The notes under the pieces were generated by a model. That model was not told the DNA's origin and made no database searches. It saw only the letters and a list, made by a program, of their open reading frames with translations. From positions 5,642,001-5,706,000 of the forward strand of contig AP026549.1 of the NCBI GenBank assembly GCA_026075535.2: 64,000 nt of DNA, read 5' to 3'. Every line of letters starts with the position of its first letter. The stretch's first letter is position 1. A program made the position numbers and the translations under genes. Positions 11,301-22,882 of this stretch are shown here, one piece after another. This stretch comes from Tricholoma matsutake (lineage: Eukaryota; Basidiomycota; Agaricomycetes; Agaricales; Tricholomataceae).

Positions 11301-12335
11301 GACAAGACCATTTGCAATGGTGACAACAGATTTCATAACCGACCTACCAGAGTCCAATGGTTATGATGCACTCATGGTCGTGGTAGACCATGGGCTTACA
11401 AAGGGGGTAGTTTTTATCCCTTGCAGGAAAACTATAGATGCGTTGGGAGTGTAGACAAATGATTTGGCCTCCCAGACAAGATCATCTCTGACAGAGATCT
11501 CAGATTTGCCTCGCAGCTGTTCCAGGAGCTAGGAAGACTGCTCGGAATCAAGCTGGCAATGAGCACAGCGTACCACCCCCAGACTGACAGGGAGACAGAA
11601 CAGGTGAACCAGGAAGTGGAAGTATACCTACAAATCTTCTGCTCAAACAACCAGGAGAATTGGAAGCACCTCCTCCTGACCGTGGAGTTCACACACAACC
11701 AGAGGACGCACTCCATACAGAAGAACTCCCCATTCTACCTCATGATGGGCTATGAGCCCAAGGCAATCCCACTCCCCTACCTGAAGACAAACATACCGGC
11801 CATAGAAAAACAAATAGTTGCACTGCAATGGGCCCGAGACAAAGCGAAGGCAACTCACGAGTTAGCCAGACAAATGATGGCGGAAAGAACGACAAGGCAC
11901 TTCACCCTGTTCAAAGAAGGAGACAGAGTGTGGCTAGAAGCAAAGAACCTCAGAATGATGCACGAAACAAAGAAGCTCACACTGAAAAGAGAAGGACCAT
12001 TCTCTATTGAGAGGGTCCTGAGCCCACTCTCCTACCGACTGAAGTTGCCAGAACAGTGGAAGATACACCCTGTATTCCATGCGGCACTTCTTTCCCCTTA
12101 TAAAGAAACCGAGACACATGGCCCAAACTTCCCAAAACCTCCGCCAGATCTAGTTGAAGGTGAATCGGAGTACGAAGTGGAAGCAATCATTGGACACAAG
12201 AAGAAAGGAAGGACCACACACTTCCTAGTGAAGTGGGTCGGATACCCGACCTCAGAGAACTCGTGGGAGCCCGAGGGGAACCTGACTAATGCCAAGAGAA
12301 TCCTAGGGGCATATAAACAGCGACAACAGCTGTAG
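8357..12335 (+). pseudogene. pol of gypsy A (PR-RT-RNaseH-IN-chromodomain)
   Basis: The protease has ALLDSGAGG (about 8500). RT has the [10 protein letters not shown] stretch and YMDDIL (about 10030), followed by GLIIRPNKI. RNase H has [11 protein letters not shown] and [10 protein letters not shown]. The integrase has the H2C2 region (HLGQW, CTTCQQMK), TTDFITDLP, SDRD remains and HPQTDRETEQVNQE. The chromodomain at about 12165-12330 has EVEAIIGHKKK, HFLVKWVGYP, NSWEPEGNL. Damage: TAA at 9014, frame change near 9390, TGA at 9481 and 10708 (element B has CGA at the latter), and a roughly 22-bp deletion near 11450 ending in TAG. Pol lacks an independent upstream start and would be made as a Gag-Pol fusion. 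Confidence 0.9.
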
Positions 12336-12415
12336 AACCCCCAGGACCAAAATGCCCACCAAACCAACTACAGTGAAACCACCTCCAGAAAAGAAAAAGA
12401 TGAACCCATGACGGC

Positions 12416-12730
12416 ATGACTAGACGAACCATGCTCACTGGAATAGAGATTCTCGCCACTGTTGTTGGCACGATCCTGGCTATTGCAACAGCCCTTACCT
12501 TTGCATTCTGCCTTTATGCAATCTTTCAACCAAGACCCAAACCCCCAATTACAGACATTGAATTCTCCATTCTACAATGCCCTACTGAGAACCCCCTTTC
12601 TAACGACACCACCAACTCATTGACACCACTCCCGAGGCAGCATGAACAAGAAGAATCTGATCATGGTCTGAATTTGGACATGGTTTATTCCTCCATTGCA
12701 CCCCATGACCCCGCCCGACCTCCTGATTAG
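12416..12730 (+). CDS. small ORF with one transmembrane segment between pol and 3' LTR (element A)
   Basis: A 104-residue frame with basic start (TRRTMLTG), a hydrophobic stretch about residues 8-35 rich in Ile/Ala/Leu, and an acidic, Pro/Ser-rich tail. An extra ORF here is where env-like genes lie in some LTR elements, but it has no cysteine pattern or fusion-peptide signature and I recognise no family. Element B holds a different ORF at the same place. The frame could begin at ACG or at the internal ATG at 12431. Function unknown. Confidence 0.35.
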   Translation: MTRRTMLTGIEILATVVGTILAIATALTFAFCLYAIFQPRPKPPITDIEFSILQCPTENPLSNDTTNSLTPLPRQHEQEESDHGLNLDMVYSSIAPHDPARPPD

Positions 12731-12786
12731 AGAAGAGGAAAAGATTTTGATTGAAGTCAGTGACTTCGAAGATAGAGAGAGGGTGA

Positions 12787-13501
12787 TGTTACAATTTTGC
12801 TATCTGGACCCGCAAGACCAGGCACTTCATTTTTCCTTTCTGACACGACATGACTCACTTCTGATGGAGACACCCCCTGATCTGACTCCTGTCAATTGAC
12901 ATGCTGCACTGCAGTATTCCGTGATGTCGGACTCCGTGACATTGGACTCCTTGACATCAGACCCTTGATATTGGATCCATGACATTGGACACCTCATGCT
13001 TGGCATGAGGGTTATTTGCTATTGTTCTTCAACATGCTGCGCCACAGCACTCCATGACATCGGATGCCTCATGCTAGGCATGAGGCTTACTGTTCTATTG
13101 TCCCTTCTATATTTACTTGACAAGGATCTCATATTCCGATTGGACGATAGACATTCTCTGAACCGTATATAAGCTACAGTAATACTGCTTGTATTCCCTA
13201 GCTTGACCTAATTCAATCAATGGTCTTAGACTCAACCAGAACACTCAACAGCTTAGGAAGCCCCTAGTTGTGATAACTTGAACTTGACAGTTGGAAAGCC
13301 TCCAACTGTGATACATGAACCGACGGTCTACTCAGAAAGCCTCTGAGTGCAGATAGCCATAACAACTTGAGGAAGTACCCAAGTGAAGGCCAGAAGCCCG
13401 ATACACTAGGAAAGCCTCCTAGTGCGATACCGATATAGTTGGAAAGCCTCCAACTGTGACATACAAAGCCAAGGCTGAGTTAAAGACCTATAGTCTTAAC
13501 A
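12787..13501 (+). repeat. 3' LTR of gypsy A
   Basis: 715 bp, TGTTACAATT to CTTAACA, preceded by the purine tract GAAGATAGAGAGAGGGTGA and followed by the ATGAG duplication. Retains TATATAAG where the 5' copy has ACATAAG. Confidence 0.95.
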
Positions 13502-13587
13502 ATGAGTCTGGTCAGATTCCAAGGATTCTGGCCCCCAGGTGTAAATTGGATCCTTATTCTGACTGGAATTGTGCGGCATAGGGAAAA

Positions 13588-13960
13588 CTACATACAAAAA
13601 TAATTCCACAAAATTCCAGAAATTCCAGAAATTCTAGCTGGACAAACCAGAATCCAACCGGAATAGGCAAGGGAGTGTAAAGTACTCCTTGATCCGATGA
13701 ATATTAGCCTGTTTTTGGATGTGATGTCCAGTTTGCAATCTGTCATTCCCTGGGCCAGGTCAGATGTGAGTGCCTTGCACCAGGGGTCAATGTGATATCT
13801 GTTTTTTATATCTTTACAAATGATGGGTCCAAGCATATTTCAAAAACATTTGCAATGATACTGGGAGGGTTGTCTACTGTGTATGGCAATCTGGATAAGG
13901 TATCATTGTCTTCCCTGCTGATGTAGTTGATGTTGCAATTGTATTAGTGTTTGGAAACAG
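13588..13960 (-). pseudogene. gypsy RNase H/integrase linker fragment
   Basis: On the minus strand the translation gives SREDNDTLSRLPYTVDNPPS (the tether after RNase H ending in LSRLP) and then DPWCKALTSDLAQGMTDC and NRLIFIGSRSTLHSLA, typical of the segment before the integrase zinc finger. ATTCCAGAAATTCCAG-type repeats follow directly. It fits as the upstream half of the relic at 3505-4825. Confidence 0.6.
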
Positions 13961-13999
13961 CCCCATTACCTAATAAAATTTCATTTTATTTTATTATGT

Positions 14000-14391
14000 C
14001 AAATTACGCTACATTACACTGAATGATGCTACACTTTGATAGCATGAGAATTTTATTTCGCATGCATCAATATGTACATGCATGTATGAGCACGTCGGTA
14101 ACAACACTGTACAATATATGTAACATAGTATATAAACCCTGAATATACACCTAGGGGACCCCATTTCTGTTCTCTTAGGTATTCCACCTACACTTGTGGT
14201 GTGAAATGCCTTTCTCAACAAACTCATCTATTAATAACCCCTTGCATCAAAACCATCAATTCCCCCATCATGCACGCGCATCATGCCCCCTTCTTGTAGA
14301 GAGAACCCGCACAGTCTTAGCTAGCAGATAGTGGGTGTCGCCCTAACAATGTCAGGTGATCATGTGTATTAGGTAAGAGGTACTCTTACAG
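14000..14391 (-). repeat. putative LTR, related to the one at 3498
   Basis: On the minus strand it starts TGTAAGAGTACCTCTTACC, as at 3498, and has a TTTATATACTATG TATA region about 260 bases in. The two diverge after 29 bases. It may be the 5' LTR of the split relic after an internal deletion, or a solo LTR of a sister family. The 3' limit is not determined. Confidence 0.4.
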
Positions 14392-14987
14392 CTTATAGCT
14401 TTTCCCCCATGTTATTATCTCTATATCTGCTTGGCATGACCCTTGTTCTCTTCTTACTAGACTCCTGTGACCAGTGTTGGCAGTGTGTCAGCATGCTTGT
14501 TCTTGCTTAAAAGGGTAATTTGTTGACATGGAATATGGAGACAGTGTGGATAGGGGGTGGGTTTTGGTAAGTGGGATCTGACTTGGCACATCAGCAAAAT
14601 CACATTAAGTATGCATTGGTTTGGCTCAATTACATATTTGCATGAAGTATGAAAGCTACAGGTATTTATATTCCATCCAGTTGAAAACATGTATACCTTC
14701 ATGCAAATATAACATCTAGTTCTATTCTTGTTTCAAGTTTTATATGCATTGCATGCTCAACAAAAACCTGTAAGATAGTTTGGATTCTTGCAACATGTTT
14801 GAGATGCTAGCCAATTTTGTCTGCAAGTTTTTCCAATGCTTGCATTACTTCTCAAACTTGGTAAAGAAAAGGTATTGTGGTCCAAGGTTGTGCACAAGTT
14901 TGCCTATGTACCCCATGTTGGATGAAACATGGAATGCAGTGCCAAGAATATATTGAACAAGTATTGCTCCAACACATGTGTGGTATT
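14392..14987. other. no gene seen
   Basis: AT-rich sequence between the LTR-like segment and the Plavaka pseudogene's 3' end; probably the 3' flank or terminus of that transposon, but no terminal inverted repeat was recognised. Confidence 0.4.
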
Positions 14988-17900
14988 TCAAAAAGCTGCA
15001 AAGCCCAAGATGTCATACTCATACTTGCCTCCCTCCTCTCCATCCAGATTAAACTCAACCAAACTATCATCAGATTCATCACCAGAGTCTGATTCCTCCT
15101 CCTTGTCTTCCTCATCTTTCTCCTCCTCATCATTGTCCCCCAATCCTTCTACCATCTCAGAGTCCAGATCCTTGTTCATTTGGTCAGCAGGCTGCTCCTT
15201 GTTTTGTAAACCAGCAATTTGTTTGAGCATGCCCTTGTGTCCAATTCCCCCACCTCAGAAACACATGAACATATCACGATCAACAAACCTAGGCCCAAAT
15301 CAGATAGAAGATCTCAGTTAAAAATAAAAAAAATACATGTTAACATAAAAGTATTGCCAGTCTTGATCATCATCCTTCAGTGGGTGTGCAATCGAGGGTC
15401 CAAGAAGTCCATCTGTCTTTCCATAGGCAAACACAGGAATGAGGTGTACACCCTGGATAACCTCTGCAGGGTCAATAAAGCCAAATGCACCACTAGCCTG
15501 TGTGGGATCATCAAGATTGATGAGGTCATCCAACATAAAACCTATTGACCCAGTGTTGTAGTTGGCATCTTGGCCAAGCCAATGTACCCACAGGAACTCC
15601 AATACCTGGACATCAGATGAAACTGTATTTGGGTGATCATGATGGACCTCTGCATGGTATATCCCAATCACCTGTGCATACCAATATGGATGTGGGTCTG
15701 AATTGTCACAATCTTCTCCTGAGAGCAGCATAATATCGGGGTGTGTGTGAGGGTTGATTGAATCTTGTGCCCGCTGCATATCGTAAGTCATATGATTCAC
15801 ATGGAGAACCTTGTGGTTGTAAATTTGGTTGTTGACAATTTTGACCATTGCTAGCTCAATATCAGAGTAGATATGGTCTTCATTGAAAGGGTGATTGAGT
15901 AGACATCCTAAGAGATGTGATTTGAGGTTCAGAATAAATGTCTACTTGACATCAGCACAGTACAAGTCAAAGGGGGAAAAATGCATACCCTGGTAGCTAG
16001 ATCATCAGAGCATTCATCCATCCATCACAGGATATTGACAGGATGTCGACGAGACACAGACATGTGGTGGTGTTTCTCAGGGGATATCAAGGGCAAGGGC
16101 TCACTTGCATCAACTGGTACTGCAATCTCCTCCAAGTGTCGAGGTGGTCCCACTCCCTCACCACTTGTTGTCCCTGTGTATCGCTCTCAGATCTTTTGCA
16201 AAATTTGCTGCCACCAATGGTGTTTGCTTATTTGTTGGGTGAACATGACCCTTTTATTTGTTCATGCATAGAAACACTCAATACAGCGGTGCTCAAGCTC
16301 ATCCTGCAATTTTTTTTCAATGTTAAAAATGATCAACAGGTAAAATAACTGACCACTTGAGTTGAATAACTGTCTGTCGTTCCATACAACCAGATATTTG
16401 CAATGTAATCACCTAGAGCATGAAGCTTGTATGTATTCATGTTGAAATGCCCACATGCTGAACTAGGTTTGTCAGATGTTGTTGTTTCCTTTCTCTTTGC
16501 ACTTGCATTGGCCCTATGGTGTACTCATGCAGCTTCCTCACTTGGCAGCTCTTTCATAGTGTAACATGAACATATGACCTTGACGAACTGTCAAAGAGAT
16601 GCCCCAAGTGCTCACATTGTTTCTGCCAAGGCCTGAAGTGTAGAAGCAGTGTGAAGCTGAAGTTTGGCATAAGTGTGCCAGGTACAAAAGATGAAGAGCA
16701 TGTCCATGATCAGGGTATTGTGGTGTTTGTTTGGAAGTAGGCTCTCAAATACTGGAATTGAACACTGGGATGAAATTACCATGCAGTTTATTATCAAAAA
16801 AAAAAAAGAAGCATACGTGCAGCAAATCCTCAAAATCTCTTCATTGCAGATGCATTGGAACTGAATCGTCAGATCATTGAAATCCCAAAGGTTGGAATTT
16901 GTTGATACCTAAAGGTAATATCAACAACCAACTCCCTGTAATCTTGAATCTGCAAACCATGAATTTAATTCTTGAATAAGATCATTGCCCACTGCATAGA
17001 GAATTTGAATCAGATGTTTGAAAGTGTTTTTCCAGACTCCAAGTTCAAATTCATGAAGCAAGTCAGGAACAAACATTGAAAAAAAGTTAAACCCAAAGCT
17101 TTGTAGTTGCTTGGAGAATGCATTCTAGCAAAGAGTTATTTAGGTGAATCTATTAAAATATTTCACTCACATGAGTCGGGACTTCAGATCTTTCTTTAAG
17201 AATGTTCTCCACTTGAGTACTTGTGACACCTGCCTCCTTCTCGAAGATAACCTTGCATGCTGCATCAATCCAGGCAATCCATAAAAGTGTGTCAGTCTGT
17301 TCATGATCCCGATGTTGCCGATCGACAGTTGTTCCAAGACCACTGACATGGACTTTCTGAATCTCACATCGTGGACAAAGACATTGCCCCAGATTTTGGA
17401 TTATCACCAGAAGAACTCTGATGAGGTTAGATAAATTGAACATAGAACACCATCATTAAAAACCCACTTTTCTGGATAATCTGCAGAATATGTGAAGAAC
17501 CATGGATAAAATTGCCGTGAGACGCCATTAGGGCACTCGATCACAATCCCATGTTCATAGGCTTCCATGAACTTGTTGTTAAGTATTAATTCCCAGATTG
17601 CAGGCATTAGTTCTGTTTCAGGTGTGTAAGGGCTGAGATGCAGTAGTACCAAAGTTTTCCTTGTAGAAATCCTGAATTGTATCGAGGAGCTATAAAAAAG
17701 AGTCAGATAGATCAGAAAAATACAAGAGCTGGTCGTACTGAGGGAATGTAAGCAAGGTGATGTGCAGCAAATTGTGATGGTTTTGCATGCTGGTGCTTCA
17801 ACTAGTTCCCAAGAAAGAGATAAATTGGCTATAATGATGCTTCCCCAAAATTTGCCAGGTGTGTAGAATCAGACCATACCATAATTGCAGCAATGACCCA

Positions 17901-19070
17901 CTCCAGATCACAACCCTTTTTGCTTGGTTGTTGCTGCAGCCTTTCATGCTCCTGTAAGAAAGCATCTGAGTTGTACAGATCCATCATGACTCACTCCGGC
18001 TCGCTATCAGGAGTAGGTTTTCAGAAAAGTTGAAATGGTGTTGAATGATAAAATTGCATCTTCATGTCCTTGAATGCAGTGTGAATGACCTCCAACAGGT
18101 CATGATGCCAAACACCAGGTATCTCAAATGTCAGAGCAGTGGCTTCCTTGAGCTTTTGTTTATCAAGAGGTAAATGAATCTTCACAGAAGATTCCCTCCA
18201 ACCAGCCTCTCCTGAAAACACAGCTTCATTCTCCATTGTATCAAGGCAGTGCAGCTCTCGAGCAGCGCTGAAACCCTTGAGATCACTAACATCAAAGTCA
18301 TCCTGAATGATGACCTCCTTAACAAGATGGTCCAGCTCAGCAATGGACTTTTGGTTTGAACCAGAATAGAACCAGTTCATCAGCTGGCACACCATTGCAT
18401 TGAGAAAAGGATGATAAATGTTCTTGGTGGCAGCATTAAACATTGCACCCACACTGGTCCACCAGTGTTGTCCAGATTCTGTTGATGGTTTTCCAGGAAT
18501 GTCATAGATGTCCTCTAGATCTTGATTGGCCTCAGGATTGGTAGTGGGGAAAGTTATGTATTCGCGATATAATCTGAAGTTATCACATTCTGTTCTAAAG
18601 AAGACAGGTTCAGGTGTATGTACTGAAGGGGATGAGGATGGGGAGTGAGTGCCAGCAGGTGGGGTGGGATCTTGCACAGGTTTGGGAACATGGGGGACAT
18701 CTGTGTGGGATGATGGCACAAAATCCTCAAAACAATTCAGGAGGAACCTGCAACAACCTTGGTACCACCTCTTGTTGATTAGGCCCTGGCTCTGGATCTG
18801 GATCCTGTTTAATCTCTTGTTCAATCTCTTGTTTGAGCTCCTCGACAATCATAGGCACCTGGTCACCATCATCAAAAGCCAATTGTCTAACAATTAATGA
18901 CTTACCTCCAGATTTGGTGGGTTCTCCTTTTCTGTCTTCTTACATTTCACAACCTCTGCTCGTCTCTCAAAAAGCTCAAGAGTCTGCTTCCATGCTGCTT
19001 GACAGGTATTCCAATGCCTTCCCAATGCACCATCATTTGGAAAAGTCTGCCCACACAGACAGTTAACCAT
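14988..19070 (-). pseudogene. Plavaka-type DNA transposase pseudogene
   Basis: Plavaka transposases are large CMC-group DDE proteins abundant in Agaricomycetes. The start at 19070 encodes a C2H2 finger (CLCGQTF, GRHWNTC) and then FERRAEV. The first intron begins near 18904. Next come FRLYREYITFPTTNPEA and W-x-P-F-x-N-A-type segments (18021-18800), LEWVIAAIMVWSDSTHLA near 17830, EAYEHGIVIECPNG and FTYSADYPE (17400-17650), CPRCEIQK with QVENILKERSEVPT (17150-17400), LLPNKHHNTLIMDMLF (about 16740), and HVNHMTYDMQRAQDSINP with WYAQVIGIYHA (15318-15848). A short intron and an Asp/Glu-rich tail ending LGFAAF at 14988 close it. Multiple stops and frame changes show it is inactive. Confidence 0.8.
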
Positions 19071-20459
19071 TGCGATAAGGACAAGAAATATGAGGAACCA
19101 GAGGTGGTGTTGGTGGCATGATGTCATCTGGTGTACAACCGTTAGTGCTGGACAAGCTTGGAAAATACAAAGTGTGTTCCATCTGTGGGGTACAAACAAA
19201 GCTAATGAGTTGCAAACACTGCATGCTCAACCCAAAAATAAATGAAGGAAAACTGTTGTCATTTATAATGCTTGAGGCAGCAAAACAAAAGTTGCTGAGA
19301 AGGAGTTGAAGTAATGAGAGCGAGCACAGTTGCAAAATTATAGGATCAGAAAAATGAGCAAAGAACAGCAACAGATCTTGAGATGTCTTGAATTGTCAGG
19401 AAAGCCAGGCCATGGGTGTAAAATGCATAATCGTGGTTGGTTGAAACAGTGAAAGATGAAGACAAATGAGCCATATTGATGTGCAAGCGTGAGCTGGGGA
19501 AACTTGAATATAACTAGTCAACAAAAATTTGAGGTTTGTGTGTTCACGTCAATATCTGTAGGACACAGCTGACACATGTCAGGCTGTGAAAGTGACAGAA
19601 CACTGTCACACTCAAAGGTGGTTGAGGAGGGTGGCATACATCATGTTTGAGGTCTGCAGAACATGTTTCAAGTTGGAAACATTGGTGGTTGAGTCACGCA
19701 TTGATCAACAATGTGATTGATGATTGATGATTGTGATCACAATTGATAAGATCTGAAATCGACAGGAAAACTCGGGCTGTGATCAAGAAACAGAATACAA
19801 CTGTGGAAGTGGAAGCAAACAATGCACGTTCCACCTGGGCTGAATCCATCGCTTGTCGAGTGGGGTACAAGGAGGAGGATGGGATTTGTTTGTATCTATT
19901 GGATGATCACCTGACTCAGATGCATCTCTCCAACATGTCTCTCTTTTTCTTCCCTCCCACCACCATACACATCTCTCTGTTTCTTTTCTCTCACCACCAT
20001 CTCCCCTCCATGCTGTCCTCCTCCCATCTGAAATCTTTGTTGTCCCACACTACTAGTGGTAATAAGCACAAATGAAGTGAAGATACCAGGAGCAAGAAGG
20101 ACAAACAGAACAATCAAAAGCACACCGAAGTCAAACATTGAAAGTAAGTGGCCCTAAAATGAATACTGTTGTCTTTCATGCGGCTTTATGGCTAGGAAGG
20201 AACAGGATGGAGACTCTTTGAAGTCTATAAGGATTTTGCTTGATGGATAGTGCATACAGAGCACCTATTCATCTCATGGTATGCTGTTCTGGATGTTGGG
20301 CTCAAGTTGGATGCAGAGGACTACGAGGATAAAGAGGAGTATGTCCAATATCCTCATTGTATGCATGCTTATCATTATTTTCTTTGTCAGGTTTATAAAA
20401 AGTTTTCGCATTGAAGCCACTGTTTATTGATGACTGCACAAGGAACACCCACAACTCGC
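19071..20459. other. no recognisable gene
   Basis: Upstream flank of the Plavaka pseudogene and left flank of the DUF6698 pseudogene. A 110-codon frame at 19743-20075 starts with a basic, plausible-looking stretch but ends in CT-rich low complexity. I cannot tie it to a family or to the downstream gene. Confidence 0.35.
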
Positions 20460-21925
20460 ACAAGAGATGAAGAAATTGGAACACAAGCAAAAGTATGAGA
20501 AGGAATTCATTAGTGCAGTGAGTGCCTTCCTCATTTTTATTGATTTTGTGACACATATAACCATCTTACCAGCCAAATCATTGCGTGGAGCATGCTCAGA
20601 TGATTCAAATGGGTTACTCACAAAGGGCCTAGAATACATTGACAAGAAGCATGGGGCCCTGATGCCACCGATATCTGCAAGCAGGCTGAAGGCTGACATC
20701 TGAGGGTTTAACCACCCTATGATTGCACAACTTTTATGCCCCATCAACTACATAGCCTCATTTGATCAGGACCCTGAAGAGTATGCTCTGTCCATTGTCC
20801 TGTGTCTTCTTTTATTTTTATTTTTATTTTTTTTCCAGTTTTCATGCCCAACTTCTGAATGGCTCCATCAAGATTCATAGCACCTGTTGTGCCTTTATGA
20901 TGAGGAGCTTATTGATGACAACCATCCTAGGCTGGGTTTCCTATGGAGCAAGGTTTTGATTGCAGTGAGTACTCAATACCATGGTGCCGACAGATCGTCA
21001 CTGATTCAACCTAGTTCTTCAGACATATATTTACCTCACCATCTTCAGCCTTCCAAGACAAACCTGGCTGCATGAAAGGCAAGAAGGGCCAGGCAGAAAC
21101 ATGATATGAAGCAAGTCACACCAGGATCAATTACTTATGCTGCGACCCACGTAAAGGCAACCTGAATGTAGAATATGTACTAACATTTATTCTGTGTAGT
21201 TGCATTGGTGTCTCAGCAGGTCTGATGACTGGCAGCTTGCTGATGGAAACTGGACACCCAAAGAGTTTTACAGCACGATCATGCTCGCATTTGGGATCAG
21301 GGTTAGCGGTCATGAGGATGAGGTTGAGAATGACAGTAAAGATGAGGAGGAGGATGAGTGGGTCACAGAGACTCTCTCTTGGTGGAATGGGTGTATTTTT
21401 TATCCCTCTCATGTCCTCATTTTAATACTGGTTTTAGGAAGATTTTTGGTACTAAGCCAGCTGCCACAGCATCCCCTCCAGTCCACAGATTGACTCTGGA
21501 GAAACTTCTTGTTAAATGTACTGCAAAAAAATGAGCCAGGAAGGCTTTTGCTGCAACTGCCACTCCACCCACTGCCACCACCTCCACCCACTGCTGCCAC
21601 CTCCACTAGCACTTCTGCTTTCTTGGCTGCTGCCTCAACCTCCACTGCCATGGCTGCTGACGATGGAGAATCCACCATGCTCGCTGGCTCATCATCACCT
21701 GGCCCTGAAACCTCGATCGGGGCACACAGGAAGGTCAACAAGAGGAAACTGGTTGTGATTGAGAGCAAGTTGGACGACAACAAGCAAGAGGCAAAGAAAA
21801 CCAAGGGCAAGAAGAAGAAACACTACTCAAGGGAGAGCAATTCAGATGATGAAGAAACCAATGATCAGGGACCCAGTAACAAGGGAACCGACAACGATGC
21901 TGAAACCAACAATGAGGACAAGTGA
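20460..21925 (+). pseudogene. DUF6698-like protein, degraded
   Basis: DUF6698 proteins are a repetitive agaricomycete family of unknown function. Recognisable blocks in order: LRGACSDDSNGLLTKGLEYI and ALMPPISASRLKADI (20575-20700), GFNHPMIAQLLCPINY (20704-20755), an intron-like CT/T-rich segment, LYDEELIDDNHPRLGFLWSK (about 20888-20955), KARRARQKHDMKQVTPG and SITYAATHVK (about 21075-21155), another intron, then ADGNWTPKEFYSTIM and DEWVTETLSWWN (21240-21390), and FGTKPAATASPP (about 21445). The tail to 21925 is Ala/Thr- then Lys/Glu-rich (nuclear-signal-like). In-frame TGA stops at 20701 and about 21532 break it; the first fits CGA to TGA. Confidence 0.55.
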
Positions 21926-22466
21926 CAACTGGCCATTCTGCATTTGTAACCCATCCGATTGCAATGGTTTTTAGATTACCCCCTGATCACTCTTTCTCAG
22001 GATGCTAGATCTCTTCTGCTCCTTCTTCCCTGCTTTTCTATGCACTGTTTGCCAAGTTTCTCAAGATGCTCCTGTCCCCATTGCCACTTTGCTCTAGGTC
22101 TCGTTCTCAGGAAGTTTTTCTCAAGGCATCTTGTTCTGTCCTGCATACTGATTTGTTTGGATCACATTCATTTTCATTCATGTTTATCATTTTGGACTAG
22201 ATGCTTTGTGTGCTTTGTTCTCTCTATCAGTAATTAGATTGTGCTAATAAAGATATTTGTTTCATACAATTGGTTTGATTGGTTCAAAATAAGAATAAAA
22301 ACCTTGTCCTTTATGGTTTGAGTATTCAAACTTAGGACATCTTGGATAGTTTCACCCAAGATTTTGATCAAGTTGGCCAAGTTTGCACTTGTTTCCCAAC
22401 AAGGTTCAAAGGTGGGCCAAAATTTGAAAACATATCACTTCTAGGACAAGAAATTGTCCCTAGTTA
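21926..22466. other. no gene seen
   Basis: CT-rich then AT-rich sequence after the DUF6698 remnant; likely 3' untranslated and flanking DNA. Nothing coding can be supported. Confidence 0.4.
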
Positions 22467-22648
22467 TGTAAGAGTGTCTCTTACATCAGCAAACCTTATC
22501 ATCTGCACTCATTATCACATGTTATTCCAGTAGTATATAGTCTATACCTCGAGTACTTGTATCTTAGCTTAGTTTCCTCCTCCAAAATATACTAAGTTTC
22601 TAACATGTTTCAGTCTCCTTGAGTGTTGGAAGCTCTGGCTTCCTTCCA
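22467..22648 (+). repeat. solo LTR-like repeat, copy 1
   Basis: Starts TGTAAGAGTGTCTCTTACA and ends TTCCA; about 182 bp. An inverted copy about 185 bp long is at 34602-34786, nearly identical along its length. It has an LTR-type palindromic start and TATATAG motif; no internal region is attached and no clear site duplication was found. Confidence 0.6.
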
Positions 22649-22882
22649 CTTTTTTTTTGTAACAAACTTACCATTGACACTCTACACTCTCACACACTTT
22701 CTTTTCCCTGAAACCATGCTGACCCTGAAATTACTGCAATGGTCAATTTTTTCACACCATCACCATCGCATGACAACAACACAATGCCCACTCTTGTTCT
22801 CTTCCTCTGTCTTGTTCTCTCTCTCTCATTGAGGACATCTCGATATTGGAAAGTCTGAATGTCCAGACTGTCCAGACCATCC

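Larger units (their letters stand above)
6508..13501 (+). mobile_element. Ty3/gypsy chromovirus A, full length but decayed
   Basis: Complete architecture: 715-bp LTR, primer site, gag, pol (protease, RT, RNase H, integrase, chromodomain), a small extra ORF, purine tract, 715-bp LTR. The 5-bp duplication ATGAG flanks it (6503-6507 and 13502-13506). Gag carries three TGA stops; pol carries several stops, a frame change near 9390 and a deletion near 11450, so it cannot be autonomous. Catalytic residues of protease, RT and integrase are preserved. It is close to element B at 51807 and the two can be aligned throughout. Confidence 0.95.
4828..13663. other. composite insertion splitting the old gypsy relic
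   Basis: Both ends carry ATTCCAG/ATTCTGG-type repeats facing inwards and are flanked by TA. The left end begins TTCTGATCAGATTCC; the reverse complement of the right end begins TTCCGGTTGGATTCT. The two differ only by transitions over roughly 25 bases. The block contains a SINE-like unit, the hairpin cluster, a second SINE-like unit and gypsy element A. A Tc1/mariner-like or MITE origin with a TA duplication is only an inference from the ends. Confidence 0.3.

Noticed and set aside
19743..20075. Plus-strand frame considered as first exon of the DUF6698 gene
   Set aside because: The second half is CT-rich low complexity and no donor/acceptor pair links it convincingly to the conserved blocks.
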